Source: Fibrobacter sp.
GTDB lineage: Bacteria > Fibrobacterota > Fibrobacteria > Fibrobacterales > Fibrobacteraceae
DNA: 58,507 nucleotides
NCBI GenBank assembly: GCA_012511955.1
Contig: JAAZFC010000013.1
Location: 1-58,507 of the forward strand
Direction: 5' to 3'
Part shown: in pieces, positions 50,574 to 58,507 of the stretch
Layout: each line of letters begins with the position of its first letter
Numbering within the stretch: position 1 is the first letter of the stretch
Program-made: the position numbers and the translations under genes
Notes under the pieces: generated by a model
Databases searched by the model: none
Told to the model about the DNA's origin: nothing
The model's input: only the letters and a program-made list of their open reading frames with translations

Positions 50574-50951
50574 GTGTCAACAAGAAATCTAAATTCCGTT
50601 TTAATGGTGGCTGACCGTATTTTGCTCAAGCCCCATAATCCTGCCAATCAAACTTCGGGGGGCTTGTATTTGCCGCCCAGCGTCAAAGAAAAAGAAGCCA
50701 TTCAAACCGGCGTGGTCATGCGTGTGGGGCCAGGTTATCCCTTGCCCCCAGAGCAAAGCGACATCGATAGCTTTTTGGGAGAAGGTGAAAGCAATCCTCG
50801 CTATATGCCCCTGCAAGTGCAAGAGGGCGACCAAGCGGTGTATTTACAAAAGCACAGCTTTGAAATCGAAATTCATGAAGAAAATTACATGATCGTCCCC
50901 CAAAGCGCCATATTGATGGTATTCCGCGATTCTTTAGGCTTGGATATTTGA
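50574..50951 (+). CDS. GroES-family co-chaperonin-like protein
   Basis: 125 aa, GTG start. The fold of the Hsp10 family is recognisable: ADRILLKPHNPANQTSGGLYLPPSVKEKEAIQTGVVMRVG (the mobile loop is the TSGGLYLP region) and the C-terminal YLQKHSFEIEIHEENYMIVPQSAILMVF. It has an insertion of about 25 residues (PPEQSDIDSFLGEGESNPRY) relative to normal GroES of about 95 residues, and no groEL is next to it. It may be an additional, divergent co-chaperonin. Confidence 0.82.
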   Translation: MSTRNLNSVLMVADRILLKPHNPANQTSGGLYLPPSVKEKEAIQTGVVMRVGPGYPLPPEQSDIDSFLGEGESNPRYMPLQVQEGDQAVYLQKHSFEIEIHEENYMIVPQSAILMVFRDSLGLDI

Positions 50952-50982
50952 TAATTACTAGTACAATCCCCCAATAATTAAC

Positions 50983-50988
50983 TAATTT
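50983..50988 (+). promoter_or_regulatory. -10-like TAATTT, 7 bases before the GTG at 50996
   Basis: TAATTT, then CCCCTTT, then GTG. The pyrimidine run leaves no ribosome site. Confidence 0.45.
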
Positions 50989-50995
50989 CCCCTTT

Positions 50996-52012
50996 GTGAA
51001 GTCCTACTTACTGCGTCGCCTCTTGCTGATGATCCCCACCTTGCTGGGAATCACCGTGCTATGCTTTGCCATCACCCAGCTCATTCCGGGAGGGCCGGTA
51101 GAAGAGTTGATCAGTCGCACCAAAGCTGCAGCGGCGCAAAGTGGTGGTTTAGATGCCAGTCGCAGCCTTTCTCCCGAGCAAATCGAGGCGATAAAAGTAC
51201 ATTACGGTTTCGACAAACCCGTGTGGAAGCGCTATGTGCTGTGGTTGGGGCAGGTGGTGCGCTTGGATCTCGGCGAATCTTTCACCTATGGCGAACCCGT
51301 GTGGGATGTGATAAAATCCCGCTTTCCCATCTCGTTATTTTTTGGCTTGACCTCATTTTTTCTCAGCTATTTGATCTGCATTCCCTTGGGAATGATTAAA
51401 GCGGTGCGCCACGGCTCGCGTTTTGACACTTGGTCTTCGGTGGCCATATTTTCGGGCTATATTATGCCCGGATACGCCTTGGGAATCCTGCTGCTGGTGT
51501 TTTTAGGCGGCGGCTCCTATCTGGATTGGTTTCCCCTGGGAGGCTTGGTTTCCGAAAACTTCGCCTACTTAAACTGGTGGCAAAAAATCGGGGATTTGGC
51601 GCATCACTTGGCGCTGCCTTTGCTGTGCTATATGATCGGAGAATTTGCTTTTTTGACCCAGTTGATGAAAAATTCCGTGCTCGAAGAACTAGGCCGCGAT
51701 TATATGCGCACTGCTTTGGCCAAAGGCATGAGTTTTAGACAAGCTTTGTGGCAACACGCCCTGCGTAATGCTCTAGTGCCCATCGCCACCCGGGCTAGCG
51801 AGATTTTTACCCTGATGTTTGCTGGGGCTTTGCTCATCGAAAAAGTTTTTGACATCGACGGCATGGGATTGCTCTATTACAACGCCATGATCGGACGGGA
51901 TTACAATGTGGTCTTGGGGATAATTTTGCTCTCTAGTTTACTTGCGCTTTTAGGTCGTTTATTTGCCGATATTCTCTACACTTGGGTGGATCCCCGCATT
52001 CAGTTTAAGTAG
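50996..52012 (+). CDS. yejB: Peptide ABC importer permease, YejB/OppB type
   Basis: 338 aa, GTG start, about six membrane helices. The N-terminus YLLRRLLLMIPTLLGITVL and the insertion SRTKAAAAQSGGLD resemble YejB. The EAA motif that contacts the ATPase is near RDYMRTALAKGMSFRQALWQHALRNAL. The end DILYTWVDPRIQFK is characteristic. It is the first gene of a three-gene importer unit; the substrate-binding protein YejA is not in the window. Confidence 0.9.
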   Translation: MKSYLLRRLLLMIPTLLGITVLCFAITQLIPGGPVEELISRTKAAAAQSGGLDASRSLSPEQIEAIKVHYGFDKPVWKRYVLWLGQVVRLDLGESFTYGEPVWDVIKSRFPISLFFGLTSFFLSYLICIPLGMIKAVRHGSRFDTWSSVAIFSGYIMPGYALGILLLVFLGGGSYLDWFPLGGLVSENFAYLNWWQKIGDLAHHLALPLLCYMIGEFAFLTQLMKNSVLEELGRDYMRTALAKGMSFRQALWQHALRNALVPIATRASEIFTLMFAGALLIEKVFDIDGMGLLYYNAMIGRDYNVVLGIILLSSLLALLGRLFADILYTWVDPRIQFK

Positions 52013-52017
52013 GTAAA

Positions 52018-53052
52018 ATGGCTGTTTCCGAACTAAGTCGCATGCGTTTTAACCGTTTCCGCTCCCATAGGCGGGGCTGGTGGTCCCTGTGGATTTTGCT
52101 GGTGGCCTACGGATTTTCTCTGCTCAGCCCCTGGTTGGTGAGTGAACGCCCCCTGTTGCTCAACTGGGATGGCGCACTAAAAGTTCCGGTATTGTTTCAC
52201 TATTCCGATGCGGATTTAGGCGGACAATACGCCACCGAAGTGGATTATCACCGCTTAGCTGAACGGGCACAACAGCAAGATGTAAAATATTGGTCCCTGC
52301 GCGCTCCCATTCCCCACGATCCCCTGAGGGCGCATTTAACTGCAGAAGGAGCTCCGCCCTATCCGCCTTCCAAAACCCACTGGCTAGGTACCGATGCCCA
52401 TGGTCGCGATATGTTGGCGCGCCTAATTCACGGCTTTAGGCTTTGTATGAGTTTTGCCCTATTGCTCACTCTAAGTTCCACGGTTTTGGGAGTGATTTTA
52501 GGCGGTTTACAGGGATATATTGGGGGCAAATTTGACTTGAGCGTGCAGCGCTTTATCGAAATCTGGTCGGCCTTGCCCTTTTTGTATGTGGTAATCTTGG
52601 TGGGCTCCATTTATGGCACCAGTTTTTGGCTCTTATTGCTGATTATGACCGCTTTTAGTTGGATAGGAATGTCTTATTATATGCGGGGCGAATTTCTGCG
52701 TTTGCGCCGCATCACTTATGTAAATGCTGCCCGGGTCTTGGGGCTTTCAGGGCCGCATATCTTTTTCCGGGAAATTTTGCCCAATGCATTGGTGCCTGTG
52801 ATCACCCTCTTTCCCTTTAGCTTAATTGGGGGCATAACCGCGCTCACATCTTTGGATTTTTTGGGCTTCGGTTTGCAACCGCCCGCACCTTCATGGGGAG
52901 AACTTTTGGCCCAAGGTTTGCAGAATTTATACGCACCGTGGATCACGATTTTCACCGTTTTGGCGCTGTTTTTTACCCTTTTACTGGCGACTTTTGTGGG
53001 CGAAGCCCTGCGGGATGCCTTTGACCCCAAATCCGGAGATCGCTATGAGTAA
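52018..53052 (+). CDS. yejE: Peptide ABC importer permease, YejE/OppC type
   Basis: 344 aa, about six membrane helices. It has the YejE hallmark of a long periplasmic segment after helix 1 (YSDADLGGQYATEVDYHRL) and the GTDAHGRDMLARLIHGFR motif. The EAA loop is YVNAARVLGLSGPHIFFREILPNALVP. FIGEALRDAFDP-type ending is present as VGEALRDAFDPKSGD. It begins 5 bases after yejB and overlaps the ATPase gene by 8 bases. Confidence 0.92.
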   Translation: MAVSELSRMRFNRFRSHRRGWWSLWILLVAYGFSLLSPWLVSERPLLLNWDGALKVPVLFHYSDADLGGQYATEVDYHRLAERAQQQDVKYWSLRAPIPHDPLRAHLTAEGAPPYPPSKTHWLGTDAHGRDMLARLIHGFRLCMSFALLLTLSSTVLGVILGGLQGYIGGKFDLSVQRFIEIWSALPFLYVVILVGSIYGTSFWLLLLIMTAFSWIGMSYYMRGEFLRLRRITYVNAARVLGLSGPHIFFREILPNALVPVITLFPFSLIGGITALTSLDFLGFGLQPPAPSWGELLAQGLQNLYAPWITIFTVLALFFTLLLATFVGEALRDAFDPKSGDRYE

Positions 53053-54640
53053 ACTCGTGCTAAAAGTGGTGGACTTATCCGTGGGATTTGGTGATTCTGA
53101 AAATCACACCGCCGCAACCCATGGTATTAATTTTCACATAGAAGCCGGGGAAATCTACGCTTTAGTGGGGGAGTCCGGCAGTGGTAAAACCGTAACCGCC
53201 ATGGCTCTTACCAATTTGTTGCCTCGCCCTGGGGGCAAAGTGCTAAGTGGACAAGTATGGCATCAAGAGCAGGATTTATTAGCCGAATCTGCACATTGGG
53301 AACAAGCTCGGGGTTCTCAAATCGCCTATATTTTCCAAGAACCGTCTTTGGCCATGAATCCCGTGCGCACCGTCGGATCGCAAATGGTGGAATGCGCCCC
53401 GCAACACAGCGATTCTCAACGCGAAGAGCTGTTGCAACAAGTGGGCTTCACCGATACGGGTCGCATTTTGCGCAGCTATCCCCACGAGCTTTCCGGCGGC
53501 CAACTGCAGCGCGTGATGATCGCCATGGCATTGCTCACCGATCCGCCGATTTTAGTGGCCGACGAACCCACCACCGCCTTAGATGTTACCGTACAAGCCC
53601 AAGTCATGGAACTTTTGTGCCAATTGTGTCAAGAACGCAACATCGCCCTGTTGCTTATTACCCATAATCTCGCCCTGGTATCTACTTATGCCCAGCGAGT
53701 GGGGGTCATGGAAAAAGGATATTTGGTGGAAGAAGGCTCCGTGGCGCAAATTATCGCCCAACCCCAGCATACTTACACCCAAGCTTTGCTCCAAGCCGTG
53801 CCCCACGGTTCCAAAAGCTATGGTCAACGCTCTGAAATCAGCGAGCAAAGCATTTTACAAGTGGAAAATCTCAGCGTTTCGTACCCGGTGCGGGGCGGAT
53901 TTTGGGGACGAGTGCAAAATCATGTCCACGCCGTGCAAAATGTGGATTTAACCCTGCATGCCGGAGAAATTTTAGCCCTAGTGGGGGAGTCTGGATGCGG
54001 AAAAAGCACCTTAGCCCGCTCTTTGCTGGGCATGCACCCTTGGAAAAATGGCACCATGACCTTATTGGATACCAAAATAGCGTGGACGGAAAAAGAACAT
54101 CGCGAATTAGTGCGCCAAAACATGCAAATGGTATTCCAAGATCCCTACGGATCGCTTAATCCCCGCCAAACCGTGGCGGAACTTCTCACCTGGCCTTTGC
54201 GCGCTCGGGGAATCACCGGAAATGCAGCGCAAAAAATGGCCCTCCAAGCTTTGGATCAAGTGCAGCTGGAACGCAATAGTATGGAACGCTTTCCCCACGC
54301 ATTTTCGGGGGGCCAACGCCAGCGCATCGGCATCGCCCGGGCCTTGGCCTTGCAAAGCAAAATCATCATCTGCGACGAACCCACCTCCGCCCTAGATGTA
54401 TCGGTGCAAGACCAGATTTTGCGCCTATTGCAACAATTACGCCAAGAATTAGGCATATCTTTGCTATTCATTTCCCACGATTTGGCGGTGGTGCAATCCC
54501 TGTGTGATCGGGTGATGGTTATGTACGAGGGACAAGTGGTGGAACACGCCCCCGCCGCCCAACTTTTCGCCACTCCCCAGCACGCTTATACCCAAAAACT
54601 CCTGGCCAGCGCGCCTACCATAAAAAAACACAATTCATAG
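53045..54640 (+). CDS. yejF: Peptide ABC importer ATPase with two nucleotide-binding domains, YejF type
   Basis: 531 aa from the ATG at 53045; an in-frame extension to 52994 lies inside yejE. Two complete ABC domains: first Walker A GESGSGKTV with signature LSGGQLQRVMIAMAL and Walker B LVADEPTTALDV; second GESGCGKST with FSGGQRQRIGIARAL and IICDEPTSALDV. Each domain ends with the oligopeptide-transporter C-terminal segment (HTYTQALLQAVP, HAYTQKLLAS). It powers uptake of oligopeptides or peptide antibiotics. Confidence 0.93.
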   Translation: MSKLVLKVVDLSVGFGDSENHTAATHGINFHIEAGEIYALVGESGSGKTVTAMALTNLLPRPGGKVLSGQVWHQEQDLLAESAHWEQARGSQIAYIFQEPSLAMNPVRTVGSQMVECAPQHSDSQREELLQQVGFTDTGRILRSYPHELSGGQLQRVMIAMALLTDPPILVADEPTTALDVTVQAQVMELLCQLCQERNIALLLITHNLALVSTYAQRVGVMEKGYLVEEGSVAQIIAQPQHTYTQALLQAVPHGSKSYGQRSEISEQSILQVENLSVSYPVRGGFWGRVQNHVHAVQNVDLTLHAGEILALVGESGCGKSTLARSLLGMHPWKNGTMTLLDTKIAWTEKEHRELVRQNMQMVFQDPYGSLNPRQTVAELLTWPLRARGITGNAAQKMALQALDQVQLERNSMERFPHAFSGGQRQRIGIARALALQSKIIICDEPTSALDVSVQDQILRLLQQLRQELGISLLFISHDLAVVQSLCDRVMVMYEGQVVEHAPAAQLFATPQHAYTQKLLASAPTIKKHNS

Positions 54641-54712
54641 TTATTCCAAGCTACACCAGTTTAGCGCAAAAAAAGTGTTGCATGTAAGTCTAAATAATGG
54701 GAAAATAAAGGT

Positions 54713-56281
54713 ATGGGTAACAAGTGGAATGCATTCGAAGAGTTAGGCATAGCAGGCTATAGCACTAATCAAGAAAAAGCGCAAGCCTTTATGCGTTTGG
54801 CATTGCAATTCCATCCAGATATAAATACCCGTTCTAATCCCCAGCGATTTATAGATATTTGTTATGCCTATGAAAAAATTGGCACCCCTAAAGTTTTTCA
54901 ATGGAATGGAGAAAGAGAGTTAGAATTACAAAAGTATTATGGAAGCAGAGATGAGTACGATATATTCGATGCTTTAAAAACTTTTGCCCACTTTATTGGA
55001 GGAGGTGGTTGCTCAGAAAAAGCTGGTGATATTATTATTCGTTTAGATATCGGTCTAAATGATGTATTGTTGGGAAACTATAAATCCATGCAACTTATTC
55101 GTGATGTGAAATGTTTGGAATGTGCTGAAAATTTAAAAAGCAAATGTCATTCTTGTAAAGGTTTTCGTAGGGTAAGGGTAGATGAAAAGATTAATATTGA
55201 AATAGCACCTGGAGTGTCCACAGGAAATATTTTGTGCTTTCCCCAACAAGGAGATTTCGATGTAGAAAGTGACGAGTTGGGAGATTTATATGTGGTGTTT
55301 TTCGAAAAATTGCCTAAAAACTTAACTCGTAAAAATGAAAATGTGCAAATAGATATAGAAGTGGATTTAACCACTATGGCTTTAGGGGGTACGGCAGCAG
55401 TACAAGGTTTGAGAGGAGATATGCATTATTTTAAAGTGCCACCTCAAACACAATCAGGGACAAAAATTCGCATTGCGGGCCAAGGTTTACCTATTTTAGG
55501 TACGCCGCGATGGGGGAGTTTGATATGTAAAACCATAGCTAAAATGCCAGAGCTTGGACCTAAGGAGAGCGAATTATTTGCAAAACTCAAAGAATTTATT
55601 GTTTCCAAAGGAGAATTGCGCTATTGCACTTACGGCCAAGTGGGATTAATTAAATTGGAACCCCAGCACGATACGCCCATGTTGCTGGAAAGATTAATTG
55701 ATCTATCCTTGGTTTTGCGCAATTCAGGACTGAGTATTGCTTTTGATTTACAAGATTTTGGGGATAATATTTCGGGAGAAGTTTTTAATGCCTTATTAGA
55801 AGTTTATCGGCGGTTTGACGGTCAAGGTCCCATTAGGTTAATAGGGCATCCTTCAATTAATATACAACTACAGCAACTGCAAATAGAGTCGCTTTTTAGT
55901 ATTATATCTAATGTAGATGGTCTGAAAGAAATAGAGACTACGCCTTTAGAAAATGCTTTAGGAATCTACAGTCACGCCAAATGGGAGGTTTATCCCATGG
56001 GGGACACAAGTTTAAATAGTGATTATATTTTATCGTCTGTGGAGTTGAGTTCTTATTTAGAACCTCAAGGAACACTTTTTAAAGCTTTTGATATGTCTAA
56101 AGTACCGCAAATTGATTCTTTCTTTATGGGACGACTGGTGAGTTGTTATCGCTATGTCAGCAAAAACGGCGGAAAAATAGCTTTGATCTCGTTGCAACCC
56201 TTGGTTCGCAAAGTTTTAGAAGAAACTAGCATTTTGAATTTATTTGTGGAAGTGGGTAGCGTTAGTGATTTGCCAGACTGA
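54713..56281 (+). CDS. DnaJ-like co-chaperone fused to two C-terminal STAS domains
   Basis: 522 aa. J-like domain at residues about 5-60 with the HPD motif (FHPDIN, 34-36). A reduced zinc-binding region has only two CxxC motifs (CLEC, CHSC, about 133-149) instead of four. DnaJ C-terminal substrate-binding domains follow (about 150-290: IEIAPGVSTGNILCFPQQGD, MALGGTAAVQGLRGDMHYFKVPP, GTKIRIAGQGLP). Then two STAS-like domains: about 308-405 (GQVGLIKLEPQHD, IAFDLQDFGDNISGEVFNALLEVYRRF) and about 420-520 (FKAFDMSKVPQIDSFFMGRL, KIALISLQPLVRKVLEET). STAS domains act in anti-anti-sigma and stressosome-type switching. The fusion suggests a link between protein folding state and a signalling partner. 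I do not know of this architecture. Confidence 0.8.
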   Translation: MGNKWNAFEELGIAGYSTNQEKAQAFMRLALQFHPDINTRSNPQRFIDICYAYEKIGTPKVFQWNGERELELQKYYGSRDEYDIFDALKTFAHFIGGGGCSEKAGDIIIRLDIGLNDVLLGNYKSMQLIRDVKCLECAENLKSKCHSCKGFRRVRVDEKINIEIAPGVSTGNILCFPQQGDFDVESDELGDLYVVFFEKLPKNLTRKNENVQIDIEVDLTTMALGGTAAVQGLRGDMHYFKVPPQTQSGTKIRIAGQGLPILGTPRWGSLICKTIAKMPELGPKESELFAKLKEFIVSKGELRYCTYGQVGLIKLEPQHDTPMLLERLIDLSLVLRNSGLSIAFDLQDFGDNISGEVFNALLEVYRRFDGQGPIRLIGHPSINIQLQQLQIESLFSIISNVDGLKEIETTPLENALGIYSHAKWEVYPMGDTSLNSDYILSSVELSSYLEPQGTLFKAFDMSKVPQIDSFFMGRLVSCYRYVSKNGGKIALISLQPLVRKVLEETSILNLFVEVGSVSDLPD

Positions 56282-56285
56282 TATT

Positions 56286-57389
56286 ATGGCCCAAGGTGGC
56301 AGTGCTTTAGGGCGTTATCAAGGGAAAATTATTTTTATTGAGGGAGCTTTGCCTGGGGAAAAAGTACAGATAGAAATTATCAAAGCTAAAAAGGACTTTG
56401 CTCAAGCACGGGTGGTCAAGGTGTTAGAACCATCGCCGTATCGCATAGATGCAACTTGTCCCCTTTACGGTGTCTGTGGTGGATGCAATATGCAGCATGC
56501 AAATATTGCGGGGCAGCGGAAGTTTAAAAAAGAGGTGGCCGCCGACGCTTTTAAGCGCATGGGAAAAATCGATTTACCTGCATCTTTAACCATTAGCGGC
56601 GGCGAGCCATGGGAATATCGCAGTCGCGCGAGATTTCACCAATCCCCGCAACAAAAGTGGGGCTTTTTGCGAGCCCAATCTCGCCAGGTGGTGCCAGTGG
56701 CGCATTGTCCTTTGCTCACGCCGGGTTTACAAAAAAACTGGCCCCAACAGGTGGCAAAGCAAAAAGCCCGGCAAATGCAGATCTGGGAGGGCACTGCGGG
56801 GATTTCTGCATGGGATACGCACCCCCGCACTAAGGCCCCAGCGGCGCAAACGCAAATTTTGCACAAAACATTTAGCGCCGATGCCTCGGTGTTTTTCCAA
56901 TCGAATTTGCCCATGACCGAGGTGCTGCTAGAGCGCGTTTTGCACCACATACCCAGCAGCGGGGGCCGCGCCATCGATCTTTTCAGCGGGGTGGGAGTCT
57001 TCGCGGCATTTTTAGAAGAGCATTTTGAACAGGTGCAAGCCGTGGAGCGCCACCTGGGGTGCATGGAGCATGCTCGGCGCAATTTGCGACCTAGCACGGA
57101 GTTTGTAAATGCTCCTGCCGAAACTTGGCTCACCAGCAAATCCGGTCGCCATGCGGATTTACTGGTGGTGGATCCCCCTCGTACCGGATTGCCCGCAAAT
57201 TTGCGCCAAAGCCTCGTGGCAGCCCGCCCTCGCAATATGATTTATGTGTCTTGCGATCCCGTAACCCTAGCTCGGGATGCAGGGGAATTGGTGCGGGCTG
57301 GTTGGGAACTCCAAGCCGTGGAAGCCTTTGATTTTTATCCTCAAAGCCATCACCTGGAAATGCTGGCGGTGTTCAAAAACGCGGACTAA
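56286..57389 (+). CDS. RNA (uracil-5-)methyltransferase, RlmD/TrmA family
   Basis: 367 aa from the ATG at 56286, 4 bases after the previous stop. An N-terminal TRAM domain (GGSALGRYQGKIIFIEGALPGEKVQ) is followed by Fe-S cysteines (CPLYGVCGGCNMQH and CPLL) and the SAM-binding domain (DLFSGVGVFAAFL). The catalytic site is IYVSCDPVTLARD with the nucleophilic Cys and VVDPPRTGLP. The end DFYPQSHHLEMLAVF is the family signature. It makes 5-methyluridine in rRNA or tRNA; which RNA cannot be told. Confidence 0.92.
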   Translation: MAQGGSALGRYQGKIIFIEGALPGEKVQIEIIKAKKDFAQARVVKVLEPSPYRIDATCPLYGVCGGCNMQHANIAGQRKFKKEVAADAFKRMGKIDLPASLTISGGEPWEYRSRARFHQSPQQKWGFLRAQSRQVVPVAHCPLLTPGLQKNWPQQVAKQKARQMQIWEGTAGISAWDTHPRTKAPAAQTQILHKTFSADASVFFQSNLPMTEVLLERVLHHIPSSGGRAIDLFSGVGVFAAFLEEHFEQVQAVERHLGCMEHARRNLRPSTEFVNAPAETWLTSKSGRHADLLVVDPPRTGLPANLRQSLVAARPRNMIYVSCDPVTLARDAGELVRAGWELQAVEAFDFYPQSHHLEMLAVFKNAD

Positions 57390-57477
57390 GTTCCGCCTCA
57401 GCAGATGTTATTTCAGCGAAAAAAAACTATATATTTAGGCGTGGAAAATCTTATTTTTTGCTTTAAAAGGAGTAAAA

Positions 57478-58125
57478 ATGAAGTTAATCGTACTTATATC
57501 AATGTTTTTGGCTTTGCTGGGTTGCGGTGATGGTGGGGCAAATAAAATTAAATATGGGACATATACCGATAAACGCGATGGCTATACATATAAAACTGTG
57601 AAAATTGGCGAGCAGATCTGGCTTGCTGAAAACTTACGCTATCTTCCTAGTTTGAATGGTGTTAAAAACAGTCATGAAGAGCCACAGTATTATGTTTATG
57701 ATTACACAGGTAGTGATATACTTGAAGCTAAAAAATCGAAGTATTACCGTACTTTTGGTGCTCTGTATAACTGGCCCGCTGCTACAACTGCATGCCCCTC
57801 TGGCTGGCATTTTCCTGATTCTGCGGAATGGGCAGAATTAGAGGAATATGTTGGGAATGAAACGGCAGGCAAACAATTAAAATCTATTGTCGGTTGGAAA
57901 CACAACAATTTTTACGATGTGACTTCTGGTTTTGCGGCCCTGCCAAGTGGATATTTTTATAGTGGCAGCTTCGATGAAGCGCTTAAATCTGGTTATTGGT
58001 GGAGTGCTACGGAATCTGAGGCTGCTTATGCTTACAGTCGGCAAATGTTTTACCATGCACATCTATATTTGAACCTTGATCGCAAAAATAGCGGTTTTTC
58101 CGTGCGTTGTGTACAAGATGAATAG
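57478..58125 (+). CDS. FISUMP-domain lipoprotein
   Basis: 215 aa with AAAGGAG before the ATG. Lipobox LLGC (Cys16). A single FISUMP domain follows almost directly: TYKTVKIGEQIWLAENLRYLP, YNWPAATTACPSGWHFPDS, LPSGYF, YWWSATESE, and SVRCVQDE at the end. Closely similar to the lipoprotein at 28291, more so than to the three-domain protein. Likely a surface lipoprotein of unknown function. Confidence 0.92.
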   Translation: MKLIVLISMFLALLGCGDGGANKIKYGTYTDKRDGYTYKTVKIGEQIWLAENLRYLPSLNGVKNSHEEPQYYVYDYTGSDILEAKKSKYYRTFGALYNWPAATTACPSGWHFPDSAEWAELEEYVGNETAGKQLKSIVGWKHNNFYDVTSGFAALPSGYFYSGSFDEALKSGYWWSATESEAAYAYSRQMFYHAHLYLNLDRKNSGFSVRCVQDE

Positions 58126-58153
58126 CTATTATTACACTTTTAGCTAAGGCTCA

Positions 58154-58507
<354 letters not shown>

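Overview
The window looks like chromosomal DNA of a Gram-negative member of the Fibrobacterota, close to Fibrobacter or its uncultured gut relatives. The main evidence is three genes carrying five copies of the FISUMP domain (Fibrobacter succinogenes major paralogous domain). Supporting evidence is lipid A/Kdo genes (lpxB and a kdtA-like gene), plant cell-wall esterases with a type IX-secretion-like C-terminal tail, a short primary-type sigma factor and a type IV prepilin start. The genus is an inference. No rRNA or tRNA gene and no CRISPR array was seen.

Layout. 1-7.9 kb: a prepilin 5' end on the minus strand, then a plus-strand run with a membrane/HTH protein, a FliK-like protein, truA, a small membrane protein, a GatA-like protein that has lost its catalytic triad, an NlpC/P60 lipoprotein, pheA and rph. 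7.9-8.3 kb: non-coding and rich in inverted repeats. 8.3-12.4 kb (minus): TPR protein, sigma factor, Mrp-DUF971 ATPase. 12.5-20.5 kb: mixed housekeeping genes (histidine kinase, rfbD, HAD phosphatase, cysE, ogt, rpe, a Lys/Ala-rich-tail plus CBM48 protein, lysA, suhB). 20.5-28.2 kb: envelope proteins, a flavoprotein reductase, a YeiH-type transporter, an ABC exporter, a methyltransferase and a Kdo transferase. 28.3-34.5 kb: FISUMP proteins, a truncated Fic gene, a beta-propeller protein, a PAP2 phosphatase broken by one in-frame stop, and a DNA glycosylase. 34.6-38.8 kb is an accessory island: an AT-rich Sau3AI-type restriction-modification pair, a GC-rich hairpin element and a Fic toxin-antitoxin pair. 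38.8-43.05 kb: meaB, a glycosyltransferase, a zinc-ribbon protein, a HAD phosphatase and lpxB. 43.05-47.3 kb is a second accessory patch: a DinD-like remnant, an unknown two-gene unit, an AbiE type IV toxin-antitoxin pair, a doubly truncated epimerase and a duplicated membrane-protein remnant. 47.3-54.6 kb: two secreted carbohydrate esterases, a GroES-like protein and a YejBEF-type peptide importer. 54.7-58.5 kb: a DnaJ-like protein fused to two STAS domains, an RNA uracil methyltransferase, a FISUMP lipoprotein and a methyltransferase cut off by an (AC)30 run at the window end.

Two regulatory themes recur. Many first genes of transcription units have a TANNNT hexamer exactly 6 (once 7) bases upstream of the start codon and no Shine-Dalgarno sequence, which suggests leaderless transcripts; operon-internal and many other genes have clear AGGAG-like sites. 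Two near-perfect CRP-type palindromes (TGTGA-N6-TCACA) lie upstream of envelope or secreted-protein genes. The observations most worth following are the leaderless signature, the DnaJ-STAS-STAS fusion, the catalytically dead GatA, the histone-like-tail/glycogen-binding fusion and the stop codon in the PAP2 gene at the site of its active-site lysine.
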